From the NCBI GenBank assembly GCA_958450325.1, contig OY288251.1, forward strand, positions 16,000,976 to 16,064,975: a DNA stretch of 64,000 bases, given 5' to 3'. The position numbers and the translations under genes were made by a program. Below, piece after piece: positions 9,866 through 20,885 of this stretch (position 1 is the first letter of the stretch; each line of letters starts with the position of its first letter). Under the pieces are notes generated by a model. It worked only from the letters and a program-made list of their open reading frames with translations, had not been told where the DNA came from and made no database searches. This DNA comes from Agrostemma githago. Lineage: Eukaryota; Streptophyta; Magnoliopsida; Caryophyllales; Caryophyllaceae.

Positions 9866-11706
9866 TCACATCGGACCTGGGGGACGAGGTGGTGGGTAGT
9901 AAGAACCTGGCGGAGGTACACCAAAAATTTGATTAAAGAGGTTTTGTTGCTGTTGCAACATCCTCTGGTTCTCCTCCGCCGCCATCCTCGCCGCTTGGGC
10001 GTCCCTAACAGCGTCCCTAGCCATCTCAAAGCTACTCCGGGAAACTCAAATCCTTCCCTAGAGTACGTGTAAGAACCATGCGCAGTATCGCGCACATCCC
10101 GGGCTACATTATAGGCGTCCTGGGCCAGGTTCAAAGATGTGGTCGAGTTCTCCCAAGTCTGACGTGTACGGTCATAAACTTCCCCCCACTGGTTATAAAA
10201 GTCCTCAGATCCGAAGAACGAGGAGTGTCGTGGAGGACTCATGTTGACGTCCTCCTGAAAACCGGGGGTAGACTGGGTGAACGTGGAGTGTCTGTGCGGT
10301 GTGAAGTCGGGTGTGAAAAACTGGGAGGTCGGGGGTTCGGTCTGACGGAAGGAAGAGGGTCCGTGTGATGATGACGGTAAAGTCCTATGACCCTCATCCC
10401 GAGAGGTTTCAACCTCCGGTTCCTCCTCCGACACGTCTACGACCTCAATATCATCGTCGCCATAATCTAAAGGTCCATCGGGGTATTGAACCATATAGAA
10501 CTTACCTCGGGTGTTATCCCGAATGTACTCCCCAGACCTCTTCGGCATGCCGAAGTTCTCTTCAACATCTAGCCTGACCCATTCGTGGTTAGGCATTGCA
10601 ATAGCTCTCATCTCAGTAATCTTATACAAGAAAAAACTGTTATAATCCCCCTTCTGGGGCCACACAAGGAAAGGACAATAGACTTCATCTATAAAAAGTC
10701 CCGCTCCGTCAACTGGTGCTAAATCACTAAAATCAATGTCCAAGGCTCTAGCTATCATCGTTACAATACCGCCACAAGAAACTTTCTTGTGGCTGCCCTT
10801 CGCAACCTGGGCAAAATGAGTAGCCAAGGCCTCAGACATATCAATAGACGGGCCTCTATTCAAAACCGCATCCTCCAATAATTGTACAGCTGTGGCACTA
10901 CAGTTATGGTGCGTATCATAGCTTGTCAAGAATGAGTTGGCTATGATACGTGCCAAATATCGAAGGATGGGGTTTCGAATAGAGAAAGAACGCATTTTCC
11001 CTCCCTTGAAAGTCCTCTGGCGGGCTATTTTTAACCAGAATCGATCTCGGCCGAATTTATCATCCCGAGTCTGTCCCGCCCTAGGCCTTTCAAGGACCGA
11101 AGAAGGTAAACCGAGCAGTGCACCAAAGTCCCTCAAGTTGAGGACGTACGAAGTTTCTCGCAGCTGAAACGAGACAGTGGCATTATCGTCACCACTTAGC
11201 TCGAAAGTTGCGAAAAACTCGCACGTCAACTTTTGAAAAGTTTCCTCCTAGGAGGCATAAAACTTGCTAAGACCAAGGCTTTGGCACAATGTTCGAACCT
11301 GCGGTTCTATACCCATACGCTCAAGTACATCTCGAGCCGCCCAAAGAGTCGGCTCGAGACGACAGACCCAAAATTTCTTACACTTATCTACATGAGCTTT
11401 TTTAGCGAAATATAAACTAGATTCAGGATGACGAAAACTACGGCGAATTTTCGGGTAACGTACCTCAAGTGGAACATGTTGTTCGCGCGGTGTTGGTCTT
11501 TGTATCTGAACCGACATCGGGACAGATTCATCCCGAGCCTCGGTCGTCTCCTCCGACCTAGAGGACGATGTTGATCCCGAATAACGACCTAGCATTGAAG
11601 AAACCCGTTTCCTCGCCATTTGCTTCACCCTTCTCATTCTTGATGCTTGAATTTGACAAATAAGTTGTTGACGGTCTCGGTTTGGGGTTTGTCGGAAACG
11701 GAACAA
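9866..11706 (-). pseudogene. ATHILA-ORF family protein (env-position ORF), degenerate
   Basis: From ATG (complement of 11704-11706) the frame runs about 600 codons with one in-frame TAG at 11248-11250 (after SLGLSKFYAS). A frameshift near 10,030 swaps the natural C-terminus; in the shifted frame the tail reads as a Q/A/R-rich, coiled-coil-like and then proline-rich end (FGVPPPGSYYPPPRPPG) stopping at 9866-9868. The N-terminus is basic and serine-rich (MARKRVSSMLGRYSGSTSSS at an internal Met). The middle carries blocks typical of the plant ATHILA ORF family (Pfam PF03078 as I recall it): KKFWVCRLEPT, a LNLRDFGALLGLP block and GGIVTMIARALDIDFS. The function of this family is not established; it sits where env-like genes sit in Athila. 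I see no clear signal peptide or membrane segment, so an envelope role is not supported here. Confidence 0.8.
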
Positions 11707-12512
11707 TTTCTCGAAACTAACTCCAAGAAGATATTGGGAATATGATAAGGATGAGAAATATGTAATTTAATTGGATTTTGGTGAAGGAATGGAGGGATTA
11801 GAGGTGGTTTAAGGTGGAGGATTTGGGGTTTGTTTGGGGTTTTTGGAGTTTGGTTGAGGAGAGAGATAGGGAAAGTGAATTATGAAAATGGGAAAGGGTG
11901 GGTTTGGCTGGGTAAGTGACGCGGGGTGATTTTTCGCCGGTGGGTCACCATTGGGCAAAATTTTGCCCGACGGTATTCGGGTCAATTCTCGTCATTTCCG
12001 CGCTGCTTCACCACTGGGCAAAATTTCGCCCGGTAAGATCCCACCGGGCGAAATTTCGCCCGGTCAGATTTCCGTCAATTCTAAGTCGCAAAATATTTTT
12101 ACCACAGGGCGAAGTTTCGCCCGGTGAGATTCCACCGGGTGAAATTTTGCCCGACGGATTTTCCGTCAATTCCTTTAATTTCGAGCAAAGTTGCCACCGG
12201 GTGAAATTTCACCCGGTAAAATATTCACTTCAAAACGGGACTTTGCTACGAAAAATCTCTTTGACTTGGCCCAAACCATCCTTAGCTCTTCAAATAAACC
12301 AATCTTCTCAATCCATGATTATTCATAATCGTTTAAAGCGCAACCCCAAAAATTCCGAAAGAAATCTTCATGATTCCTGCAGGTACCAAAACAGGCTCCA
12401 AAAGAAAAATCCAAAAACTTTTGTCCAAGGAGAACAAAAAGAGAAAAGAATATACAAATATTTACAAGGTGGTTATTATGGACACCACCAAACCGAATTG
12501 AATAGTTTGAAA
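11707..12512 (-). other. Junction region between protease and ATHILA-ORF of B (RT/IN missing)
   Basis: About 800 bp where RT, RNase H and integrase would be expected. It holds the internal palindrome array (11951-12216) and otherwise no coding signal. Confidence 0.7.
11951..12216. repeat. Internal array of six palindromes in element B
   Basis: Copies at 11951-11970, 12014-12033, 12044-12063, 12104-12123, 12134-12153 and 12197-12216. The copy at 12044-12063 is a perfect 20-bp palindrome, CCGGGCGAAATTTCGCCCGG. Several are followed by a CCGTCAATTC-like spacer. They are the same motif as in the LTR arrays, although this is internal sequence. Confidence 0.9.
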
Positions 12513-13576
12513 TTAGTTGGGGTTGCTTGAAAAGCAACCCAAAGAGTCTTGATCATTCACTCCAAATTCCACGTTACCGATCTTGAGCTTTTCTCTAAAC
12601 TCCGGCATATTCATAAGTTGCGCTACCTCGGAAAGCATGGCAAATTCTTCGGGAATATCTTCGTCGGAGGTTGAACCAAGTATGAATAAGGCACCGTCGT
12701 CTTCTTCATCATCGTAGTCAAGATCTTCGGTAGAAGGCTCTTCATTTGATGGGAACTCCACCATTTGGTTCCAAAACTCCGTATTAGGAGGATCTTCGGG
12801 AAGGAACGCGGGAAGCACTAATTGGACCATTTCATTAGCGACATTGAAAGATATACGTCCTCGCTTCACATCGATAATCACCCTACCGGTAGCTAGAAAA
12901 GCCGTCCCAAAAGGATAGGATTTCGCTCCTCAATTAGCATGTCCAAAATGACGAAGTCGGTGGGGATATATAAATTCCCCACATTAACCATGAGATTACG
13001 AGCCAATTCGTAGGGCTCTTTAGTGGTTCCATCAGCCATTTGCACATTCACGGGAAAATAATCCAAGTCTTTAATATAAACAGTGCGAGCAATGGCTAAG
13101 GGCATCAAACTAATGTCGGCTCCAAGGTCGCACAAAGCACGGTCTATTAAGACATGGTCGATGGAGCATGGAATGGCAAAACTACCCGAATCTCCTAGTT
13201 TAATGGGAATTGTAGCTTTAGGGTTGGTCTTTGGAGAAACGGGAGCCTTTTCCTCCTCGGCGGGTTTCAAAATGATGTCTCGGATGTAATCGGACGGGGT
13301 AGGCATAGATGTGCTTGTGACAATGTTTTCAATAAGGTCGGTGAAGGTTATCATTCTCAAGGCTTGATCATTGAATAGGGTTGTTGGCTTGTCATTCAAA
13401 GGAGGTACTTCAATCCTAGACACTAGATTTGTGTCCTCTATTGGAATTTGTTCGATAACAAATGCAAGGTCTTTCACAAGATACTTCGACGGATCTCTCC
13501 TTGATTTTTCGGTTACATCCTCGACCACTTTCTCATCAAGTTGATTGATTGAGGGATGAGATGTAATTTGTGGGTC
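12513..13576 (-). pseudogene. Gypsy aspartic protease and flanks, degenerate
   Basis: Continues in the same frame as the end of gag after a stop at about 13577. The retropepsin core is clear: ALCDLGADISLMP with the catalytic Asp, then VQMADGT and the ILLGR motif near the end of the domain. A frameshift near 12,890 follows ILLGR, and the next block (IIDVKRGRISFNV) continues in another frame to a stop at about 12513. An acidic stretch (EPSTEDLDYDDEEDD) follows. RT should come next and is missing. The enzyme would cleave the gag-pol polyprotein. Confidence 0.88.
12520..12540. other. Perfect hairpin at the end of the B protease remnant
   Basis: Arms GGGTTGCTT and AAGCAACCC, 9 bp each, with a 3-base loop. 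It overlaps the end of the pol remnant. Its position and GCAACCC arm recall the GGGAGGCAACCC hairpin after integrase in element A (526-543). Confidence 0.65.
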
Positions 13577-15003
13577 TTAAGATTTCACCGGTTCCTCTTT
13601 ACTAATTACCTTAACGGCATTCACGAATGCTTTGTTGAAAGAGTCGGTCGGCTCTTGAGGAGATCGAGCTCGAGACGCGGCTCGTGCTTCTAGGGCTTCG
13701 AGTCTAGCTCGATTTGACGCATTTTCTTCCAACAAGAACTTAATAGTTTGTTGAATGTCATAAAAGGGTTGAGAGTTTCCTTGAAAGTTCCTTGGAGGAC
13801 CTTGATTAGGCGGTGGATAAGCTCCGAAAGGAGGACCTTGATTAAATTGAGGATGAGTTCCAAAAGGTGGACCATAGTTCGGTCTAGGCGGTCTTTGAGG
13901 ATGGAAATAGCCTTGATTGAATTGATGTGTGTGAGGAGGTCTCGATTGATAATGAGGTCCATACGAATTAGGATAAACCCATTGATTGGGGGCTCTTGGA
14001 AAAGGATGTGATCCTTGAGTAGGCATGGAATAAAATCCGGTCCCCGATTTAGGATTGTTCGTTTGAGGTCTATCATGGGTTCTTTGGGTGTTGGCTTGAT
14101 AAGCACTCTCCTTTCTCATACACAATTCAGAATCGTGGTCATATCTCCCGCAATGATCACATGGAATTTCAATACGATACAATTTCGGTGGTGAAATGGA
14201 CGATCGTCTCGGTGAACTTACTCTTCTTGGTGGAGATGTTCTAGTCTTGGGTGGAGAATTGGCTCTAGCAACATAGACTTCAAATTGCTTGACCAACTCC
14301 TCAATTCTAGCTTCAAGTTCGGTTCTACTCTCGGTTGACGATGTCGAATCACAACTTAGCTCTTCATGTTGATCATTTTCGGAGTATTCATCATTCTTGG
14401 CTATCCTTTCAATGAGTTTTGTAGATTAGATTTCATTTAACAAAAAGAAATCGCCTTTTGCCGCCGCATTAACATTATCTTTGGCGTTGTCCAATAACGA
14501 GTGGAAGAATATATGAAGTAGAAGCCAACTAGGGATGTCGTGGTGCGGACATTTCCTTTGTAACGTTTGAAATCGGTCCCAGGCTCTACCTACGCTTTCA
14601 TTTTCTTGTTGTTGGAATGTTTGAATTTCTCTTCGGAATTTGTTGGTCTTGGATGGTGGGTAGTATTTTCGAGGAATGCGTTGCTCAAGTGTTCCCAAGT
14701 GCGAAAAGTATTGTTGGGGAAACTCTTAATCCATCTCCTTGCTCCATCACGCAAGGTGCGAGGAAAAATAATCCGACGTAGTTGGCACTCGGTGACACCT
14801 TCAAGCTTGACACCAATAAGACTTTCCTTGAAAAGACAAACATGCTCTATCACATCTTTATCCGGCAAACCTTGGAAAGTTTGTTGTTGAATTAAATGGA
14901 TGATGGAAGGTTTAAGCTCGAAACTCTCCGGGATGGCTCCAATGAAGACGGGTGAAGAAATCTCTTCAATAAATGGTTGAAAATGGGACCCAAGTGTAGC
15001 CAT
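13577..15003 (-). pseudogene. Athila-type gag with zinc knuckle, degenerate
   Basis: Starts at ATG (complement of 15001-15003; MATLGSHFQPF). Residues about 25-135 match the retrotransposon gag domain (LFKESLIGV, LRDGARRWIKSFP, W.HLSNAFLE). A frameshift occurs around 14,650-14,700, followed in the new frame by NESVGRAWDRFQTLQRKCP. There is an in-frame TAA at 14426-14428. Further on, a zinc knuckle CX2CX4HX4C (CDHCGRYDHDSELC) is intact. A long P/Q/G/F-rich linker and a helical end (FLLEENASNRARLEALEARA) close the protein. This is the capsid/nucleocapsid of element B. Confidence 0.9.
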
Positions 15004-15127
15004 ACTTGAATCCTTGGAAGTTGTTTTGAAGATGGAGTGTTGAGAAATGATGAAATTGATGGAGGATTACACTATCGAGTTGTTGCTTCGGTCACAATAT
15101 TTCCAAGCGACTTATTCTCCGAATGGG
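15004..15127 (-). other. Leader of element B, gag side
   Basis: Non-coding piece between gag ATG and solo LTR S. It ends in ATGGG (15123-15127), the TSD of S. With 19012-19161 it forms an original leader of about 280 bp. Confidence 0.7.
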
Positions 15128-18100
15128 TGTAATCCCCTAGAAATTCAAACGCGATACAGTGGCGGAAACCCTGTAGAGTCAAGATTAAAACACGCTGTAA
15201 CTATGTCTTAGAAAAATTAAAATGGTAAAGTCAAACAATAGGCCTTAAATAAAATGGTCAAAATTTAAAACAATCCACAAAAGGAGTTTGTACAATCCAT
15301 AAGACATAATTATTAAAATAAATAAGCAGGATCCACACTGCTCGCTAGCCCACACCCGGAACATGTATACCTGCCATGTTAAAACATAACAGCCACAATC
15401 AGTGGGGAGCAACTAGGGGTGTTCAAAAATTGACCCGGACCGGCAAACCGGACCGGACCGGACCGTAAGGTCCGGGTCGGTCCAGACCGGGGCACGTACC
15501 GGTCCGGTCTCCGGGTCCAAAAAAAGTTGGTAACCGGTCCCCGGTCCGGTCCGGTCCGGTCCACACTTTAAAAAAATATCAAATTTAGTGTATTTTTATG
15601 GTCCGGTCCGGTCCGGTCCGGTCTTAAGAGGGTCCGGTCCGGTCTTAAGAGGGTCCGGTCCGGTCCGGTCCGGGTTTCTTTGTTAACCGGTCCGGTCCGC
15701 GGGTTTGGGTTTTTTGGGTTTCCGGTCCGCGGGTCAAATCGGTCCGGTCCGGTCCGGTCCGGGTTTGGACCGGTGAACACCCCTAGGAGCAACGTCAACG
15801 TTCTCCCAGCCGTATGACGGGATTTTAAAAACTGTAATTACTACTATAGAAAAAAAATAGTAAAAATGAAAACAGTAAAACATTATAATGAAAATAAGAT
15901 TCCAGTGAAAAACTTCACGTATCGAAGTAATATAATAAAAATGAGTTTTCCAAAGAAAACATAAAACATTTGCCAACCTGCAACCAAATTATATCGATAA
16001 TAATAAAAATATTCAAAATGGCGTTATGGATAGGATTAATGTAGAATCTAGACTTTCACTAGGATAATACTAGAAACTAGCTTCGAGAACTGTAGACTTA
16101 ACTCATAACAGAATCCAGTCTCTAACTAGGCAACTCAACTATAACAGGACTGCGTGCAGCGAGGTCCTGGTTTAAGTAGTGCACACCCCTCCTAGACAAC
16201 AAATATGTCTAGTTCAACTGACGGCGACTAACACGATGCGATATCTAGCTTAAGGTCAAAACATACACTCTCCTGGGCGAAACTACGCCTAGTTCAACGA
16301 CCAAAGGTGCCCCAAATAGACACACCGGCTTTATAGCTGATGGCAAAAACGTACATCCCAGAGTATATTACTCTAAACCCACACTTGTCCTTATTGCATA
16401 ACTCCAAAACAAGCCATTATCGATATATAAAAGACATCGTCGTTATAGATAATAAGAGAACAAAAGGAAAAAAGATCACTTTCCAAAAGAGGAAACTTTC
16501 TATTTTAGGAAACTTCTATTTATAGAAACTTTACTAAAAATAGCATCATATCAAAATAGCGAAAATATTAGTTTATACTAATACCACATTTTTAGTAAAC
16601 GATATAGATTTATAAAACTAGTACTTTCGGCCTTAACGATATTAATTCATAAAACGAGAACATTTGAGTTAATGAAATTATTGAAACGTCATACAAGTGT
16701 TTATAAATTGATTTAGAAATATTTTAAACATTTTAAATACTAATAATTAGGGTGTTTCCAAAATCTACAAAACTAAAATTCCCTAATTATTATTAGTTTC
16801 GACAAAACGATTATAAATAGGATTTTACGGCAAATGTCAAATTAAATCTTTTAACGTCTTTTATTTAATTAACCAACAAATATATTTAGATTATGTTAGT
16901 GGATGATTTAACTCTTAAAGTTTCAGATTTAAATACTTTCAAAATTGCTGAAAAAATAATTCTTTTAGGTAAGACGAAGCATTTTAACGATAAATCACAA
17001 TTTGTCCGAAAATCAATACTTATTAACTAAAGACTTTAATAAAAAGTACAAAAATTACGTAAAATAGTTAAAATATATTTATGGACATTCTGTCTAGAAA
17101 ATAAAATTTTACAGAATCCTAAAACTCGGTTTTTAAAGCGTTTTCCCGTTAATCGTCTAATCTCGACAATAACGATTAATAAAAATAGTAATTACAAAAT
17201 GATTTAAGTATTAATGTCTAAAAATTATTATTAAACCTAAAAATCATCATTTTCCAGAATATACTAATTTTCCAGATTTTCCAAAGTTCCAGATTTACCA
17301 ACTTCCGTCAAAACCGTCTTTAAAACCTGTTTTCACAATTAACGATTCCATTAATAAAACTTATCGTTCCTAACATTTTATTAAAGCACTAAAAATCATA
17401 AAATTATATTTTAATATGAAATCATCAGAATCATAATTTTTCCAGATTTAAACCAAAGACCAGAAATCAAGAATTTAAACGACAAACACGGTTTTAACGA
17501 TAAACGATGATTTAAAGTGATTAATTAATTCATTCACTTAATAATTCCGAAAAATTATGAAAAAATTCAGAAAATTCTATTTCATCAGAAAGTTTCACCA
17601 CGTCAAAAATCATATTAAAATAAAATGTTTAGGTACTAGAACTAAAAATCGGCTTTTAATCGTTTTTGTCCAATAACGGTAATAATTCAATAATCGATAA
17701 CTAAAATATCAGAAAAATACTAATTTATTAAAAATCATCAAAAACATCATTTTTACAGAATATAAACATATATTACATGTTTAGGCCGAATATTACGATT
17801 TTACAAATTAAAATAACAATTTAATCGTTAATCTCGTAAAAGCGATAAAAATATCGAAACATGCAAATTTCAACTTTTAAAATTTTTCCAGATTATATGA
17901 CATAAATATATTGTCAAAATAAAATTATAATTATATACATGCAATTACACAAATAAAATCATGCAATACCGAGTAACATCGACGTTACCTTCAATCCAAA
18001 TCCGAGTCTACGATAAATTCGTCGGCTTTGGTGTCGACCAAGAATCCTAAATCACATGACATAAGTACAAAAATACCATGAGAAAACTAAAAGAATCAAG

Positions 18101-19006
18101 GTAAATAGCAATCGAAAATAACATCGATTATTACCTTAACGAAGGGGAAAGAAAAACGATAATTTATAAGGCGAAAATAGGACGATCAAAGCTTGATTAT
18201 GGACGAAAATGGCTGCTGAAAATGGGCAGGAACACCAGCCAAAAAGAGGGAGAAAGAAAAGGTTTTTGCTAAAATAAAATGGAAGAATGAATAAAGAGGA
18301 AAATGTGAAGAGATAAGGAATGAATGGTGACTTAAAAGTTGATGAAAACTAGGTACATTCACCTCAAAAATTTAAGCCAAGAGTGAATGTGAGAGGAGTG
18401 TGAAGAGTTTGTATTAATCCACCAAAATGAATGAAAAAAGAAATAAATATCTAATGTTTAACATAATAAAATGAAGTGTATAAAAAAAATGTAGTAGGGG
18501 TGAGCCAAGGGGGGGTCACGGTCCAAAATGTGGGAAAATGTCCCAAAATAATTTGTAAGTTGATAAAAAGATAATCGTAAAATTGTTAAAGGTATTTCAA
18601 AGCAATTCGAGTAAACCTCGCGTTAGAAAATAATTATTTACGAAACTTCGCAATAAAATCATTAAAGGCCAAATTTTCGTAAATAAAAAAAAATATTTCT
18701 TAGTTGGAAATATTATATAAATGGGTTTAGACATTTTAGGAAAAGGAATAACTTAAATCCGAGCTTAAAAACGTCAATTCAAAGAGAAATAGAATTCCTC
18801 ACGGAAAATTAATTAGTTTACGAAGAAAACCAAATAAATGGATTTAAGAGAGTTAAAATCTTTAACATTAAAAAATAAATATCATTAAACTTAAAACAAA
18901 AAATAAAGCTTGGTAAAATGATGAAATATGAGGCCGAAATGTGATAGAGTTATGACAATGTCATAACGGAAAGAATAAAAAAGCTAGAAAAATAGCGGCT
19001 GTTACA
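15128..19006 (-). mobile_element. Element S: solo LTR of a Tekay/Del-like gypsy family
   Basis: Flanked by perfect 5-bp duplications ATGGG (15123-15127 and 19007-19011) with no internal sequence, so a solo LTR. Orientation is inferred from the related element I, whose PBS lies beside the TGTAATCC end: on the minus strand the LTR starts TGTAACAGCCGC and ends GGGGATTACA. It is 3,879 bp, or about 3.5 kb without the MITE at 15414-15785. It aligns along nearly its whole length with 60560-64000. Very AT-rich with no coding signal. The isolated ORFs within it are unsupported. Confidence 0.93.
15414..15785. mobile_element. hAT-type MITE rich in CCGGT repeats
   Basis: Terminal inverted repeats TAGGGGTGTTCA / TGAACACCCCTA and an 8-bp duplication GGAGCAAC (15406-15413 and 15786-15793), as expected for hAT. 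The two related LTRs of element I have the unfilled site (around 56825-56835 and 60839-60848), which confirms both edges. The 372-bp body is made of ACCGG units on the left and CCGGT units on the right, so it could fold into one large hairpin. No transposase. Confidence 0.93.
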
Positions 19007-19011
19007 ATGGG

Positions 19012-19161
19012 GATCAAGCAACCTAAATCAAGAGTACACCTAGCAAAAACTCAACAAACAATGAGTCCTCCTAGCACCTAATGGCACTAGGGTAGGAGGA
19101 AAGAAAAACAATTATCCAATCACAATAATACAAAGACTTAATCAATTAACTAATCACCGTC
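19012..19161 (-). other. Leader of element B, PBS side
   Basis: Non-coding leader between the PBS and solo LTR S. Confidence 0.7.
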
Positions 19162-19179
19162 TCCCCGGCAACGGCGCCA
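19162..19179 (-). promoter_or_regulatory. Primer-binding site of element B (tRNA-Asp type)
   Basis: Minus strand TGGCGCCGTTGCCGGGGA, three bases inside the 5' LTR. This is the tRNA-Asp-type PBS known from Athila elements. Confidence 0.9.
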
Positions 19180-19182
19180 TTT

Positions 19183-20880
19183 TGATATGCGCAGGCGTCG
19201 CGACCCGTACAATAAAACAATATTTTTTACTCCGACTAACCTAACTAACGTAGTAGTGTTAGGTCGGGATCGATCCGCAGAGAGAGGGGTTAAGCCGTAA
19301 TGGTCAAGTCTAGGGTCTAATCGTGATTGGAGGATTGAGATGGGGGTTTTGGGTCGAACTATTGCTAGCAAACTATACTACTAAAGCTTGGGGCAATATC
19401 TAGGAAAAGTGTTGGGGAGAGTTGGGATTCGGAAATGGGGTCTTAGAGTCTCGGGATCGAGTTTTTGTTACAACGTTAAAAAGGGAGGTTGCCACCTTTC
19501 GGTTTCTCACCCAACCTACCTAAACCCGCTTTTGCGACGAAAGGGTAAGTCTCAATCTAAGGTAATTTCTGCCCCGAGTTTTCCCATATTGGTAGAAATG
19601 AGTCAAGGTCGGCCTAGTCGCGATTCTAAGTCAACAAAGACACAAAAACCATAAAATTGATAATTAACAAGTAAACAACCCACCAACATCCCTTGAATCA
19701 AATAATCCAAATCCTCCTCCCTAATTCCCCAACAAAGAAATCTACTCACTAGTCATGATGAGTAATAATAAAACACTAATAAGAGATAAATTGTCTAAAA
19801 CATGCATAAAAACTACACTAACAATTATACTAATGGAGAAAAGGGAGAGGAGAGAATTTTACCCACAATGGAGAAGATTTAAAGAGGAAGACGAAGATAA
19901 ATAAAAGATTGAATCTTGGAGAAATACACAAGAATTTGTCACTAATCCATGCATAAATCTACAATCTTCAATAAGAGAAATAAGAATCTTCAAGAAATAA
20001 AGCAAGGGTTTTGTCACATAAACCCTTGTAAAACCCTTGAATCTTCAACAATTAAGCACAATCTTCAATAAAGATGGAGACTTTTCTACTAATTAAGGAG
20101 TAATTATACTAATACTAAGGAGATCTAATAATTGTTTGTAGAGAATTTTCTAGGAAGCTTACTACAATCTACTACTACTACTAGAGAGTTTTCTACCCTA
20201 CTCCTACTCCTAAGGGCTAATCCCAAGACTCACTTAAGGCACAAGGAGGCACTAAACCCTAGGAGGGGTATTTATAAATTTGCTTAATGGGTTGCACACA
20301 CTTCAAGGCCCATAATCCAATCCTTCTCCAATTAAGCTAGACCTTCACCCTTTGCATCTTCATAGGGTGAAACTTCACCCTGCGGCTCGACCTAGTAATC
20401 CCACCGGGTGAAATTTCAGCCGGTGAGATTTTCTTCGATTTTTGCGTTTTTGGCCCAGTTTCTCTATCGGGCGAAATTTCACCCGGTGGGCGAAATTTCG
20501 CCCGGTCATTTTGCCTGGTCGGGAGTGCCGTGAAAATCTTCGGGGGTGAAAAAAAATGTCGCCGGGCGAAACTTCACCCGGTGGTCAGCCACCTCTCTTC
20601 CGGTCTCTTTCTTCGTCGATCAATTGGATTACTTGAACTTTCAGTAGTGTGCTTTGCTCTTGGACCGTATCTCTCTCATGCTCGTAGAAGCTCAAACACG
20701 TTTTCGGTCGAAAATTCTATCAAAATAGACAGAAAACTACCAAAAACACGTAAAATGCAAAATAGAGACACTAATGCGAGAATTACGCAAAATACGGCGA
20801 TAATCGCACTCTATTCTCGCAAAACAGAGGAAAAACGGGTTTAAATGGGAGGAAAAATGGTCCAAATTTGGCACACAACA
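19183..20880 (-). repeat. 5' LTR of element B
   Basis: Minus strand TGTTGTGTGCC (20880) to ...GCGCATATCA (19183), 1,698 bp. TATA box at 20269-20277. It contains about 310 bp (roughly 19958-20268) absent from the 3' LTR, immediately downstream of TATA. Five palindrome copies versus six in the 3' LTR. Confidence 0.93.
20364..20581. repeat. Array of five palindromes in 5' LTR of B
   Basis: Copies at about 20364-20381, 20404-20423 (one arm mutated, CAGCCGG), 20467-20486, 20488-20505 and 20562-20581. Same order as 7012-7260 minus one terminal copy. Confidence 0.88.
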
Positions 20881-20885
20881 GTAAT

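Larger units (their letters stand above)
6123..20880 (-). mobile_element. Element B: non-autonomous Athila-type Ty3/gypsy element
   Basis: Complete on the minus strand: 5' LTR 20880-19183, PBS, leader, gag, protease, ATHILA-ORF, internal PPT, non-coding block, terminal PPT, 3' LTR 7559-6123. It is flanked by identical 5-bp duplications GTAAT (6118-6122 and 20881-20885), so both ends are original. RT, RNase H and integrase are absent between the protease (ends about 12513) and the ATHILA-ORF (starts 11706). Solo LTR S sits in its leader. Without S the element is about 10.9 kb. Assignment to Athila rests on the tRNA-Asp-type PBS, gag with one zinc knuckle, and the ATHILA-like ORF. Confidence 0.92.

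Noticed and set aside
10078..10577. Plus-strand ORFs opposite the ATHILA-ORF
   Set aside because: Antisense shadows without recognisable content.
7012..12216. Palindrome arrays as a CRISPR-like array
   Set aside because: Spacers are irregular and repeated between arrays, the motifs are palindromes inside LTR elements, and the DNA is plant nuclear.
13690..14106. 138-codon minus-strand ORF overlapping gag of B
   Set aside because: Shadow of the gag frame; the gag frame carries the zinc knuckle and gag composition.
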